DNA of 19,827 nucleotides from ZC4RG30 sp041168985 (GCA_041168985.1 JBEEKA010000100.1:1-19827); one strand, 5' to 3'. Positions 1 through 7,552 are shown, counted from the stretch's first letter. Program-made: numbers and translations. The notes: generated by a model from the letters alone, not told the origin.

Positions 1-518
1 GCGTGCCGGAGGACTTCGGCCAGCACCTGGACCTGCTGTTCGACATGATCGCGCTGTCGTGGCAGGCGAACATGACGCGCGTGTCGAGCCTGATGATGGC
101 GAAGGAGGTCAGCATGCGGACCTACCCGAACCTCAACATCACCGAGGCCTTCCACCCCCTGTCGCACCACCAGAACGACGCGGACAAGATCGAACGCCTG
201 GTCCGGATCCAGAATTACCACACGCAGGTCTTCGCGAAGTTCATCAAGAAGCTGAACGACACGAAGGATGGCGACGGCTCGTTGCTGGACCATTCGATCA
301 TCCTGTACGGCAGCAACATGTCGAACAGCGACCTGCACAACAACGACCCGTTGCCGAACGTGGTGATGGGCCGGGGTTACGGCGCCATCAAGGGTGGCCA
401 GCACCTGCGTTACGCGCAGGACACGCCGCACGCGAACCTGCTCCTGACGCTGCTGAACCGCGCGGGCGTGCCGATCCCGGCGCTCGGCAACAGCACCGGA
501 CTGCTGGCGGAGGTCTGA
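1..518 (+). CDS. DUF1552 family protein, C-terminal part (5' end outside window)
   Basis: The reading frame is open from the first bases (codons in phase with position 3), so only about 171 C-terminal residues are visible. The sequence reads as the end of a DUF1552 protein: a Met/Ser-rich helical stretch, then NITEAFHPLSHHQND, a segment with YHTQVFAKF, then SIILYGSNMSNSDLHNNDPLP and a terminal part with GGQHLRY and TPHANLLLTLL. DUF1552 proteins are usually Tat-exported, of unknown biochemistry, and often lie next to DUF1592/DUF1588 cytochrome-like proteins, which could sit upstream of this window. The TGA stop overlaps the ATG of the next gene by one base, so the two are probably co-transcribed and translationally coupled. 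The family call is by recognition of the sequence; the molecular function is unknown. Confidence 0.85.
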   Translation, partial: VPEDFGQHLDLLFDMIALSWQANMTRVSSLMMAKEVSMRTYPNLNITEAFHPLSHHQNDADKIERLVRIQNYHTQVFAKFIKKLNDTKDGDGSLLDHSIILYGSNMSNSDLHNNDPLPNVVMGRGYGAIKGGQHLRYAQDTPHANLLLTLLNRAGVPIPALGNSTGLLAEV

Positions 519-1414
519 TGGATCGCCGGCATTTCATCGGACTGACGGTCGCCGGCTGCGCTTTTGCGGGCGCGGCCTGGGGCAAGTCAGCCACCGTGTC
601 GAGCAGTGCGCTCGGCGAAGGCATCGGCCTCGTCTCGGGCGGCGGCGCCAATGCCGTGGCCTTCCGTGGCAGCGAGGGGCTGCTGCTGGTCGACGGCGGA
701 TCGGCCCGGGCGTCCGCCGACGTGCTGCGCGCGGCGCTGGCAGCGACCGGCACGCGGAAGCTCCACACGCTGTTCAACACCCACTGGCATCCGGAGCAGA
801 CAGGGCTCAACGAAAGGGCCGGCAGGGACGGCGCGCGGATCATCGCGCACGAGAACACGCGGCTCTGGCTGACCCGCCGGATCGGCACCGACTGGCTGAA
901 GGGGACCTACGGCCCCTTCAAGCCGACTTCGCTGCCGAACAAGAGTTTCTACACGAAGGAGTCGATCGACTTCGGCGGCGAAACCTTCGAATACGGATAC
1001 CTGGGCCAGGCCCACACGGACGGCGACCTGTACGTGAAGGCGCGGAACGCGAACCTGCTGGTCGCGGGCGGCGTCGTGTCCAACGAGGGCTGGCCTGTCA
1101 TGGACTGGCAGACCGGCGGGTGGATCGGCGGGCTGGTCGGCGCCTACGACCATCTCATCAAGATTTCGGACGACGGCACGCGCGTCGTGCCGGCCAACGG
1201 TGCCGTGTTGACCCGCAAGGACCTGCAGGCGCAGCGCGAGATGTACTTTGCGATTTTCGACCGGCTCGTGAAGCTGCTCGTGAAGGGCCAGGGTCCGGAT
1301 GAGGCTGTCGCCGCGAAACCCGCCAAGGAGTTCGAGGCCCAGTGGGGCGACTCGGACGTGTTCGTGCGCGCGTCGTTCAAGAGCCTGTGGGGCCACTACG
1401 CCCCGGATGCCTGA
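518..1414 (+). CDS. Exported metallo-beta-lactamase-fold protein with degenerate second metal site
   Basis: This is a 298-residue protein. It begins MDRRHFIGLTVAGC, which is Tat-like (RRHFIG) and also contains a lipobox-like VAGC with Cys14, so it is exported to the periplasm or anchored there. The MBL fold shows in the segment around LLLVDGG (residues 56-61), the metal motif H89-W-H91-P-E93-Q94 and H166-T-D-G-D170. The canonical motif is HxHxDH; here Asp is Glu93 and the last His is Gln94. The usual Asp after the third motif appears as Gly (AGGVVS, around 184), and the usual PGHG motif near the end reads P-A-N227-G. Zn1 ligands H89, H91 and H166 are therefore kept, while most Zn2 ligands are changed. 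The ATG overlaps the DUF1552 stop (TGATG). The frame is open far upstream, but that part overlaps DUF1552 and is rejected. The substrate is unknown. Confidence 0.88.
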   Translation: MDRRHFIGLTVAGCAFAGAAWGKSATVSSSALGEGIGLVSGGGANAVAFRGSEGLLLVDGGSARASADVLRAALAATGTRKLHTLFNTHWHPEQTGLNERAGRDGARIIAHENTRLWLTRRIGTDWLKGTYGPFKPTSLPNKSFYTKESIDFGGETFEYGYLGQAHTDGDLYVKARNANLLVAGGVVSNEGWPVMDWQTGGWIGGLVGAYDHLIKISDDGTRVVPANGAVLTRKDLQAQREMYFAIFDRLVKLLVKGQGPDEAVAAKPAKEFEAQWGDSDVFVRASFKSLWGHYAPDA

Positions 1415-1429
1415 TCGGCCCTGCGAGCT

Positions 1430-1452
1430 TGCACGGACTTACCAGCCGTGCA
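1430..1452. terminator. Hairpin between convergent genes
   Basis: A perfect 7-bp inverted repeat (TGCACGG at 1430-1436, CCGTGCA at 1446-1452, 9-base loop) lies just after the stop of the MBL-fold gene and over the last codons of the minus-strand membrane protein. There is no T-run on either side, so it is at best a weak or Rho-assisted shared terminator. Confidence 0.35.
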
Positions 1453-2242
1453 CGCCCACCAGTGACATAAGGCGCGGAGCCGTCGCCAGCCACCCTTCGC
1501 TGCCCCACAAGGCGTGCACGAAGGCGAAACACGCGAGCAGGACCCCGAGGAAGACCAGGGTGGCCTTGTGGATGCGCCCCTGCCGGATCAGGTCGAACGC
1601 GATCACGGGCAGCGTGAGCACCAGCGTCCAGAAATAGCTCGAATCGCCTGACCCAGGAAGCGTCGAGACACCCAGTGCCTCGGTCAGTCGATCGAGGCCC
1701 GCGGTCAGCGGCAACATCGTTCCGAAGATCATGTAGCGCTTGTGGGATCCCGGGTCGCGCCTGCGTAGCGCAAGTGCCCTGCCGATGAATACCGGGAAGA
1801 GGACGATCACCAGGAGTTGGGCCAGCAGGAGGTTGGCAATGAGCGCCTTCGTGCCCGCAAGAACCTCCGGCGGCATCATGCCCGCGGGCATCTGGATCAT
1901 GCCCATCCAGCCCTGTCGGGTCATCAGCAGCATCACGAGGACGACGGCCGGCATCAGGGCGAAGGCTGCCATGCCGAGCCGGCGATGCAGATCCGCGCGA
2001 CCGGACGCGACCAGCAGCCCCTGCACGACGAGAAGGCTGATCCAGGCCCCCATGACCACGGCATGCACGTGCAGGACGAGGGGGATCGGGGGCCGATGCC
2101 CGGCTTGCACCGCGGCGAGCATGGTCCGCGATGTCGGGATGAAACCCGACAACACGATGGCGAGCAGCAACAGCACCATGCCCGCGTAGAACCGGCGATC
2201 GGTCGCCGCATCCCGTCGCGACAAAACGGCTTCGGTATCCAT
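1439..2242 (-). CDS. Seven-TM integral membrane protein of unknown function
   Basis: This 267-residue hydrophobic protein has about seven predicted membrane segments, beginning near FYAGMVLLLLAIVLSGFI, LVLHVHAVVMGAWISLLVVQ, MAAFALMPAVVLVMLLM, ANLLLAQLLVIVLFPVF, MIFGTMLPLTAG, FWTLVLTLPVIAF and ATLVFLGVLLACFAFVHALW. Several His residues sit in or at the ends of these segments (LHVHA, LHRRLG, SHKR, VHALW). This pattern recalls DUF2306/DUF420-type proteins that may bind haem b, but that is inference. I chose ATG 2242, preceded by GGGAGGGGGC; an in-frame ATG at 2269 (MASGHAGGG) with GGAG seven bases upstream is an equally good start. Farther upstream the frame is open but runs into the divergent SOD gene. 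The gene diverges from the superoxide dismutase and converges on the MBL-fold gene. Confidence 0.75.
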   Translation of the reverse strand: MDTEAVLSRRDAATDRRFYAGMVLLLLAIVLSGFIPTSRTMLAAVQAGHRPPIPLVLHVHAVVMGAWISLLVVQGLLVASGRADLHRRLGMAAFALMPAVVLVMLLMTRQGWMGMIQMPAGMMPPEVLAGTKALIANLLLAQLLVIVLFPVFIGRALALRRRDPGSHKRYMIFGTMLPLTAGLDRLTEALGVSTLPGSGDSSYFWTLVLTLPVIAFDLIRQGRIHKATLVFLGVLLACFAFVHALWGSEGWLATAPRLMSLVGVHGW

Positions 2243-2339
2243 GCCCCCTCCCGCATGGCCGGATGCCATGGTTCTACTCCCACCTTCTGTTCGCGACAAC
2301 TTCTCCGATTCCGGGACGCCGCCGGAGGCTTGATGGATT

Positions 2340-2355
2340 ACAGTGCCTGCACTGT
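2340..2355. promoter_or_regulatory. Palindrome in the leader of the superoxide dismutase gene
   Basis: ACAGTG-CCTG-CACTGT is a perfect 6-bp inverted repeat with a 4-base spacer, 20 bp upstream of the SOD start codon and just before its AGGAG ribosome binding site. It could be an operator or a small RNA hairpin. I do not recognise it as the site of a known regulator. Confidence 0.4.
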
Positions 2356-2375
2356 CTGCTTCAGGAGTTACCCCC

Positions 2376-3089
2376 ATGTCGACCCTCAGCCGTCGTGATG
2401 TCCTGCAGGTTGGCGCCACCGGCGCTGCCCTCGCCGCCGTCGTTGCGTCTCCTTCGAATGCAGCTGCCCCCGCTGCCACGGGAAATTCCTTCACGGCTGT
2501 CCGTGAACCCACACCGCTGCCTTTCAAGCCGGACGCCCTAAAGGGCCTGTCGGAGCGACTGGTGAAGTCGCACTGGGAGAACAACTACGTGGGCGCCGTG
2601 AAGGCGCTGAACGTCGTGCGCGGCAGGCTCGCCCAGGCCATGGCCGACCCGGACCTGCCGGCTTATCTTTACGGCGCGATGAAGCGCGAGCAGCTGATGC
2701 GTTCCGGCAGTGTGGCGTACCACGACCTGTACTTCGGCAACCTCGGCGGCAACGGCCAGGCCGACGCCGCGACCCGGACGCTGTTGTCGAAGCACTTCGG
2801 GACCTTCGATGCGTGGGAAAGCGAATTCCGTCGCGTCGGCAACGCGCTGGCCGGCGGCACCGGTTGGGTGATGCTGGCCTGGAACCCGGCGCTGAAGACC
2901 CTCGAAAACAGCTGGCTGCTGGACCACACCAATGGCGTAAGCGGCAGCACGCCCATCCTGGTGATGGACCTCTACGAGCACGCCTTCCACATGGATTACG
3001 GCTCGGCGGCAGCGAAGTACATCGACGCCTTCATGACGAACGTGAACTGGGAAGTCGTCGCGGAACGACTGAAGACCGTCGCGGCCTGA
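2376..3089 (+). CDS. Tat-exported Fe/Mn superoxide dismutase family protein
   Basis: This 237-residue protein starts at ATG 2376, chosen for the AGGAG nine bases upstream and because it opens with a Tat signal (LSRRDVLQVGATGAALAAVV). The mature part has the iron/manganese SOD fold. The four metal ligands can be placed as H66 (SHWENNY), H116 (AYHDLYF), D188 and H192 (MDLYEHAFHMDYG). The enzyme class converts superoxide to oxygen and hydrogen peroxide, here presumably in the periplasm. By eye alignment with E. coli SodB, the second-sphere residues His30/Tyr34 (in KHHQTYV) are Asn and Ala here, Gln69 is Ser and Trp158 is Tyr189. This matches a divergent Tat-exported SOD subgroup, and activity should not be assumed. 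An in-frame ATG at 2343 is less likely because it lacks a ribosome binding site and extends the signal peptide. A strong terminator follows. Confidence 0.9.
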   Translation: MSTLSRRDVLQVGATGAALAAVVASPSNAAAPAATGNSFTAVREPTPLPFKPDALKGLSERLVKSHWENNYVGAVKALNVVRGRLAQAMADPDLPAYLYGAMKREQLMRSGSVAYHDLYFGNLGGNGQADAATRTLLSKHFGTFDAWESEFRRVGNALAGGTGWVMLAWNPALKTLENSWLLDHTNGVSGSTPILVMDLYEHAFHMDYGSAAAKYIDAFMTNVNWEVVAERLKTVAA

Positions 3090-3115
3090 GCCGCCTGCCT
3101 TCGTCCGGAATCACA

Positions 3116-3146
3116 GGGCGCCGCCTCATCCGCGGCGCCCTTTTTT
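3116..3146 (+). terminator. Rho-independent terminator after the SOD gene
   Basis: A perfect 9-bp GC stem (GGGCGCCGC at 3116-3124, GCGGCGCCC at 3132-3140) with loop CTCATCC is followed directly by six T residues. It lies 27 bp after the SOD stop and insulates that gene from brnT. Confidence 0.93.
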
Positions 3147-3190
3147 GTTCCCACGCGCCGGTTTCGCGGCTGGTTCAGGTTCTTTTTTGG

Positions 3191-3196
3191 TATAGT
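3191..3196 (+). promoter_or_regulatory. Probable -10 box of brnTA (TATAGT)
   Basis: TATAGT lies 10 bp before the brnT ATG, in a T-rich stretch after the SOD terminator. No convincing -35 is visible and no ribosome binding site precedes the ATG, so transcription would start within a few bases of the start codon. BrnTA-type pairs are usually self-repressed at this position. Confidence 0.5.
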
Positions 3197-3206
3197 TTCG
3201 ACTCCC

Positions 3207-3482
3207 ATGGAATTCGAGTACGATCCATGGAAGTCGCTGGTCAACGCCGACAAGCACGGCATCGACTTCGTGAAGGCCCAGGCACTCTGGGACGATCCTG
3301 AACTTTCGATCGTGCTTGCCGCCAGCAGTCGCGAGCCCCGATACATTGCGATCGGGAAAATCGGATATCGGCACTGGGCTGCCATCTACACGCTTCGCGG
3401 ATCGATAACGCGATTGATCTCTGTCCGTCGCGCACGTCGAGAGGAAATTGCGGCTTATGAAGAAGAAAAAGGCGTGGATTGA
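3207..3482 (+). CDS. brnT: BrnT family toxin
   Basis: This is a 91-residue protein of typical BrnT length. It shows the family pattern: an N-terminal FEYDPWKSLVNADKHGIDF (Asp-Pro-x-Lys, Asn13, K16-H17-G18), a central RYIAIGKIGYRHWAAIYT, and the C-terminal LISVRRARREEIAAYEEE. BrnT is a RelE-fold ribonuclease toxin that blocks translation and is neutralised by BrnA. The gene overlaps brnA by 26 bp, as expected for a co-translated type II toxin-antitoxin pair with the toxin first. The start is ATG 3207 with no Shine-Dalgarno sequence. A -10-like box lies 10 bp upstream, suggesting a nearly leaderless message. The pair is insulated upstream by the SOD terminator. Confidence 0.93.
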   Translation: MEFEYDPWKSLVNADKHGIDFVKAQALWDDPELSIVLAASSREPRYIAIGKIGYRHWAAIYTLRGSITRLISVRRARREEIAAYEEEKGVD

Positions 3483-3744
3483 CGCAGCTGAACTTGACGC
3501 CAAGTTCGACTCCGGCGAAGACATCACGCCATATCTCGACTTGAGCACGGTGACGCGCCCGAACAGGGGCGTAATGCGCGTGAACGTCGACTTCCCCCAG
3601 TGGATGGTGAAAGCCCTCGACCGGGAGGCCGAGCGCGTCGGCGTGACCCGCCAGTCGATCATCAAGGTCTGGCTTGCGGAGCGTCTCGCAGCTGCGCCAA
3701 CTCCCGCGGCTGTGCAGCGCCGTCGCGGGAAATCCTCTCGTTAG
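3457..3744 (+). CDS. brnA: BrnA family antitoxin
   Basis: This is a 95-residue protein. A basic N-terminus (MKKKKAWID) and an acidic linker (FDSGEDITPYLD, about residues 17-28), which probably contacts the toxin, precede a ribbon-helix-helix domain: strand RVNVDFP (41-47), helix around 48-62 (ALDREAERVG) and helix around 65-78 (RQSIIKVWLAERL). BrnA binds BrnT and represses the shared promoter. I chose ATG 3457, with AGAGGA ten bases upstream; an in-frame TTG at 3448 sits too close to that element. The 3' end overlaps the last codons of the convergent cytochrome P460 gene by 4 bp. Confidence 0.93.
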   Translation: MKKKKAWIDAAELDAKFDSGEDITPYLDLSTVTRPNRGVMRVNVDFPQWMVKALDREAERVGVTRQSIIKVWLAERLAAAPTPAAVQRRRGKSSR

Positions 3745-4343
3745 GGCGCGGGAGCCGCCAGCTTGCGCGCCGGGTCGTAATCCGGCCGCACGGTGCCCTT
3801 TTGTTTCGCGATGTCGAACAGCTCCGGGTAGAACTGCGTGAAGGTCCACTCCACCGCGCCGTGCGCACGGTGGCAGGCGTAACAGTCCGCCGTGCGCGGG
3901 AACGGTGCGGTGCGCGGCTTCAGGGCCTTGTCGCCATCGAAGGAAAAGTAAGCCCAGCCGCCATCCGGATACCGCGTGCTGTCCTTCACGGCGGCTTCCA
4001 GCGCAAGCATCGCGCCCTGGGTGCGGCCGCCTGCATTGATCGACACGTTTTCTTCCGCGCGACGGATTTCGAGCGCGAACACCGTGCCCTCCGGCCAGCG
4101 GCCGGACTCTACGAAAGCCTGGTACGCCGCGGGGTTCACGAACACGTTGGTGAAGGGCGCCGGACGGTTGCCGTCGGGCGCATTGGGCCCATAGGTCATG
4201 CCCAGTCCGCTCGTCAGGAACACCCAGTTGCGGTAATCCGCCGGCCGCTCCAGCTCCCCCGCGGCATTGAAGGTGGGCGCTGACGCCGTGGCAGTGGCCG
4301 CGGCAAGCAGGCCTGAACAGACGAGAAGAACGCTGCAACGCAT
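3741..4343 (-). CDS. Cytochrome P460 family c-type haem protein
   Basis: This 200-residue protein has a Sec signal peptide (about residues 1-22, ending ATASA) and the P460 family layout: YRNWVFLTSGLGMTYG near residues 37-51, a central FALEIR and GWAYFSFDGD region, then the haem motif C154-Y-A-C157-H158 followed by HGAVEWTFTQFYPEL. Family members are periplasmic; characterised ones oxidise hydroxylamine or bind NO, but many relatives have no known role. Its ATG lies one base after the stop of the upstream PVADH-like gene, with AAGGAAGG as ribosome binding site. It is therefore the last gene of the 8830-3741 operon and may accept electrons from the PQQ enzymes (inference). It ends 4 bp inside brnA, with no terminator seen. 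Confidence 0.92.
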   Translation of the reverse strand: MRCSVLLVCSGLLAAATATASAPTFNAAGELERPADYRNWVFLTSGLGMTYGPNAPDGNRPAPFTNVFVNPAAYQAFVESGRWPEGTVFALEIRRAEENVSINAGGRTQGAMLALEAAVKDSTRYPDGGWAYFSFDGDKALKPRTAPFPRTADCYACHRAHGAVEWTFTQFYPELFDIAKQKGTVRPDYDPARKLAAPAP

Positions 4344-4344
4344 G

Positions 4345-6270
4345 TCAGTTCACCTTCCTTGCGCGGAAGGCCAGGAAAACGTTACCCGCGCGTTGGCCGC
4401 CCATGAGGCCGTAGCCGGAATTGACGAAGAGCAGCCCGTGCGATGCCACGATCGATGCGTTGTCGATCGCGCCACCGTGGCCTTCGATGCCATTGACGCC
4501 TCGGTACGGCCGCGCCGTGTCATGGCTCCACAACAACGTGCCCGTCGTGCGGTCGAATGCCCGCAGGTAGGCATCGGCGCTGCCCTCGACGACCACGCCG
4601 TCGATCACCGTCGGCGCGCCGGTCAGGCCGATGCCCTTGCAGTTTGGAACGCGCGTGGGGCGATCCCCGCTGCAATCGGGCTGCGGCTCGAAAGACCACG
4701 ACAGCGAACCGTCTTCGACGCGGACCGCATGCAGTCCCGCCTTCTGGTTCGGATCGATGCCGTCCGGACCGGGGAACAGGTGGATGGGCGCGAACACCCG
4801 TTCCCCGTCGTAAGCCATGCCCCAGTGGATGCCGCCGATGGGCGAGCCCTTGCCGAATTCCCGACTCCAGACGAGCGACCCCGAATCCGGATCAAGCGCC
4901 CAGAGCATGCCGCTCTTCTGTCCGGCGAGCAGGAGGTCACGACCCCCTGACCGCTTGCCCATCACCAGGGTCGCACCGAAATCGTGGTCGAGCAGACGAC
5001 CTTCGCGCGGGCAGTTGAGTCCCTTCGGATTGCGCATGCAGGCCGTCAGGAAGATGTCGTCCTTCGTCGCCTGGTACTTCCATCGCAACCGGCCGGTCCT
5101 CATGTCCAGGGCGAGGATGGCATCGGTCGTCGGCGCGGCAGGCGCCGAGGTGGCTTCGCCAGTTCCGACATAGACGAGCCCGCGTTTCGCGTCGATCAGG
5201 GGTGATGTCCAGATCGGCGCACCCGACGGGCCCCACATCATCTGGCCATCCCCGCGATCCCGGATCGGCTTCGCCTCCTCCATCGTGTGGTAGGTCCACA
5301 GCTTCCGCCCGGTGCGGATGTCGAGCGCGAAAAAGGCACCATGCGTCTTGCAGCACAGGTGGCGCTCATCGCCGCCGATATTGATCTCGGATGCGGACAG
5401 TGGAACGTACACACGCTCCTTGTGGATGACGGGCGTGCCCGTGGCGTTGGACAGGTCGTACAGGCCGACGTGGGACTTCCAGATCAAGGTGCCGGTCTTC
5501 GCATCGACGAGATGGATGCGCGTCGCAACGTCGTTGAAGGTAATGACCTTGCGATGGCTGCCCGGCATCTCGCCGTAGCCGATGCCGGAGCGCAACGGGA
5601 CTTCCGCCGTGTACGTCCATTGCACGCAGGGTGTATCGCCCGCGATGTTGAACGCGAAGAGCTTCGCGTTCTCGCCTGCGGAATAGAACAGCGTGTCGCC
5701 GACGACCGCCGGCTGGGCACGCATCGTCGTGCTGCCCGGAAATGCCAGCGCCCAGGCCAGTTCGAGGTCCTTGAAGTCGGACGTCGCCAGGCCCGACTGC
5801 TCTTTCGTGAGCGCGCGCGGGTTGCCGTCGCTGAACCCGAAATGCGCGACGGTCGCCGGTTTCGAGAGATCCGGTGCCGCGCGGTCCGCCGGGCACTGCA
5901 TGCGGGCGATCCAGCTTTCGTCGAGCACCTGGCGACCGGCGATGAAGTCCAGCAGCTGGCCGATCTCCGACTCCTTCATCGGCGACGCCTGCAGCTTCAT
6001 CTTTCCCTGCGTCAGCGCGTAATGCAGCGTACCGTGGCGCATGCCGCGCAACGTGGCGAAAGGCACGGATTTCGTTTCGGTCGGATGATCGTGGCAGGTC
6101 GCGCAGTACCTGTCGTACAGCGGTTTGCCAGGATGGTTCGGATCCGGCGGCGTCGCCGGCCCGCCGATATTCACGCTGACGGCAGCCCCCTGTGCCAGGG
6201 CCAGCCCCGAAGCGACGGTCAGGAAGGCGCCTACGACACGGGGCGCATGCCGCGCGGTCGAAAAGGTCAT
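4345..6270 (-). CDS. PVADH-like quinohaemoprotein (cytochrome c plus PQQ beta-propeller dehydrogenase)
   Basis: This is a 641-residue periplasmic protein. After a signal peptide (about 1-27) comes a short cytochrome c domain with C56-A-T-C59-H60 and a likely axial Met in GKMKLQ. A PQQ-binding eight-bladed propeller follows, with recurring blade motifs such as LWTYHT, RLRWKYQ and SLVWSREF. The vicinal C306-C307 pair corresponds to the PQQ-contacting disulfide of quinoprotein dehydrogenases. Haem first, propeller second and about 640 residues match polyvinyl alcohol dehydrogenases, which oxidise secondary alcohols and pass electrons from PQQ to haem c. The real substrate is unknown. The ATG overlaps the stop of the upstream sugar dehydrogenase gene (ATGA), with AAGG as ribosome binding site. 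It has a paralogue at 11594-13453, in which the region around the CC pair reads NYPCCTFRG instead of RHLCCKTHG. Confidence 0.92.
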   Translation of the reverse strand: MTFSTARHAPRVVGAFLTVASGLALAQGAAVSVNIGGPATPPDPNHPGKPLYDRYCATCHDHPTETKSVPFATLRGMRHGTLHYALTQGKMKLQASPMKESEIGQLLDFIAGRQVLDESWIARMQCPADRAAPDLSKPATVAHFGFSDGNPRALTKEQSGLATSDFKDLELAWALAFPGSTTMRAQPAVVGDTLFYSAGENAKLFAFNIAGDTPCVQWTYTAEVPLRSGIGYGEMPGSHRKVITFNDVATRIHLVDAKTGTLIWKSHVGLYDLSNATGTPVIHKERVYVPLSASEINIGGDERHLCCKTHGAFFALDIRTGRKLWTYHTMEEAKPIRDRGDGQMMWGPSGAPIWTSPLIDAKRGLVYVGTGEATSAPAAPTTDAILALDMRTGRLRWKYQATKDDIFLTACMRNPKGLNCPREGRLLDHDFGATLVMGKRSGGRDLLLAGQKSGMLWALDPDSGSLVWSREFGKGSPIGGIHWGMAYDGERVFAPIHLFPGPDGIDPNQKAGLHAVRVEDGSLSWSFEPQPDCSGDRPTRVPNCKGIGLTGAPTVIDGVVVEGSADAYLRAFDRTTGTLLWSHDTARPYRGVNGIEGHGGAIDNASIVASHGLLFVNSGYGLMGGQRAGNVFLAFRARKVN

Positions 6271-7535
6271 GGCGCCTTGGACGGCGTGAGCCGGAACAGT
6301 CCATCGCCCGCGAGGGCGTAGACCGAGCCGTCGGGCGCCTGCCGCACGTCACGGAATCGACGCTTGAGGTCCTTGAGCAGGTGTTCTTCCGCCACGACCC
6401 GGTTGCCGTCCAGCACCAGTCGCACCAACGACTGGTCCGTCAGCGCAGCGACGAAGAGGTTGCCCTTCCACGCCGGGAAGACATCGCCCGTGTAGAACAT
6501 CATGCCAGAGGGACCGATGTCCTTCGCCCACCAATAGACCGGCTCTTCGACGCCGGGCGCCGAGTGCCGCCCCTTGCCCACGGGAACGTTCTTGCGGCCA
6601 TCCGTGCGCTGGAAGTCGTATTGCGTGCCATAGGTGACGTTCGGCCAGCCATAGTCCTTGCCGGCCTTGATGATGTTGATCTCGTCGCCACCCTGCGGGC
6701 CATGGTCGCTGATCCAGAGCTCGCCGGTCACCGGATGGATGACGGCGCCCTGCGGATCACGCAGGCCATGCGCGAAGGTCGCGCCCTCGACGGTCGGCCG
6801 GCTCATCCACGGGTTGTCGACCGGAAGGCTGCCGTCGCGGTTGATGCGCAGGACCCGGCCGGTGAAATTGCGCAGGGTGTCCGGGTCCGTGACCTCATGG
6901 TCCGCGCCGTCGTACTTCATGTCATAGAAGCGGAAACGGTCCGCTCCGGTGACGAGCAGCGTCCCGTCCTTCGCCAGTGCGATGCGCCGCTCCGCGCCTT
7001 CCACCAGGACCTGCACGTCGGTCAGGCCGCTGTTGTCGGCGTTGAGCCGTGCGCGCGCGAGCACTTCATGCCCGAGATCCGTGCGACGACGCTCGGCGAC
7101 GGACAGCTTCCAGACGTTGTCGTACCAGTAAGCATTGGGCCAGACGCCCGGCTTCTCACCCGGCGGCGGCGCGAGGTACGTCAGGTACAGCGTGCGGTTG
7201 CGCGCGAAATCCGGGTCGAGCATCACGTCGTGCAGACCCTGCGCCGCCACTGACTTCACGCCCGGCACGCCGGTGAGCGGCGCGGACAGGACGCCGTCAG
7301 TGCGCAGGATGCGGATTGTGCCGTTGTTTTCGGTGATGAGGATGCCGCCATCCGGGAGAAAGGCGATGCCCCAGGCCGCACCCAGCCCCCGGGCAACTTG
7401 TGTCGCCTGCACGCCGGGCGAAGGTGTTTTCGGTGCCGGTGCCTGCGAGGGCGCGTCGGCTGCTGCAGCCAGGCCCATGGCCGCGGCGCCCAGCACGAGG
7501 CCGGTCGCCAGAACCTGTTTCTTCCTTGAGTTCAT
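6267..7535 (-). CDS. PQQ-dependent sugar dehydrogenase-like (soluble glucose/sorbosone dehydrogenase fold)
   Basis: This is a 422-residue secreted six-bladed propeller protein. I chose ATG 7535 because GGAAGGA sits six bases upstream and it opens a clean signal peptide (MNSRKKQVLATG...AAA). The ATG at 7556, which overlaps the upstream stop, is the alternative. Family motifs are WGIAFLPDGGILITE (about 55-69), GLHDVMLDPDF (100-110), HGLRDPQGAVI (256-266) and ELWISDHGPQGGDEIN. The family oxidises aldoses or sorbosone using PQQ and calcium. In the expected HxGGRL-type segment the sequence reads G170-AERRIAL, so the catalytic-base His of soluble glucose dehydrogenase seems absent. Arg259, matching the PQQ-contacting Arg, is kept. 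It is the second gene of the operon, between the serine hydrolase and the PVADH-like gene. Confidence 0.88.
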   Translation of the reverse strand: MNSRKKQVLATGLVLGAAAMGLAAAADAPSQAPAPKTPSPGVQATQVARGLGAAWGIAFLPDGGILITENNGTIRILRTDGVLSAPLTGVPGVKSVAAQGLHDVMLDPDFARNRTLYLTYLAPPPGEKPGVWPNAYWYDNVWKLSVAERRRTDLGHEVLARARLNADNSGLTDVQVLVEGAERRIALAKDGTLLVTGADRFRFYDMKYDGADHEVTDPDTLRNFTGRVLRINRDGSLPVDNPWMSRPTVEGATFAHGLRDPQGAVIHPVTGELWISDHGPQGGDEINIIKAGKDYGWPNVTYGTQYDFQRTDGRKNVPVGKGRHSAPGVEEPVYWWAKDIGPSGMMFYTGDVFPAWKGNLFVAALTDQSLVRLVLDGNRVVAEEHLLKDLKRRFRDVRQAPDGSVYALAGDGLFRLTPSKAP

Positions 7536-7552
7536 GCGCAGTCCTTCCGTAG

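Noticed and set aside
59..517. Upstream in-frame extension of the MBL-fold gene
   Set aside because: It overlaps DUF1552 coding sequence in another frame, has a Pro/Arg-rich translation typical of GC-rich shadow frames, and the ATG at 518 opens a proper signal peptide.
2340..2355. LexA box at the SOD palindrome
   Set aside because: A gammaproteobacterial LexA site is CTGT-N8-ACAG; this palindrome has the half-sites in the opposite order (ACAG then CTGT) and a different spacing.
5287..6321. Long plus-strand open frame over the PVADH-like gene
   Set aside because: It is antisense to a clear quinohaemoprotein and its Arg/Ala-rich translation has no domain. The same holds for the large frames at 587-1396 (minus), 3241-4338 (minus), 6192-7253, 9873-10889 and 15012-15845.
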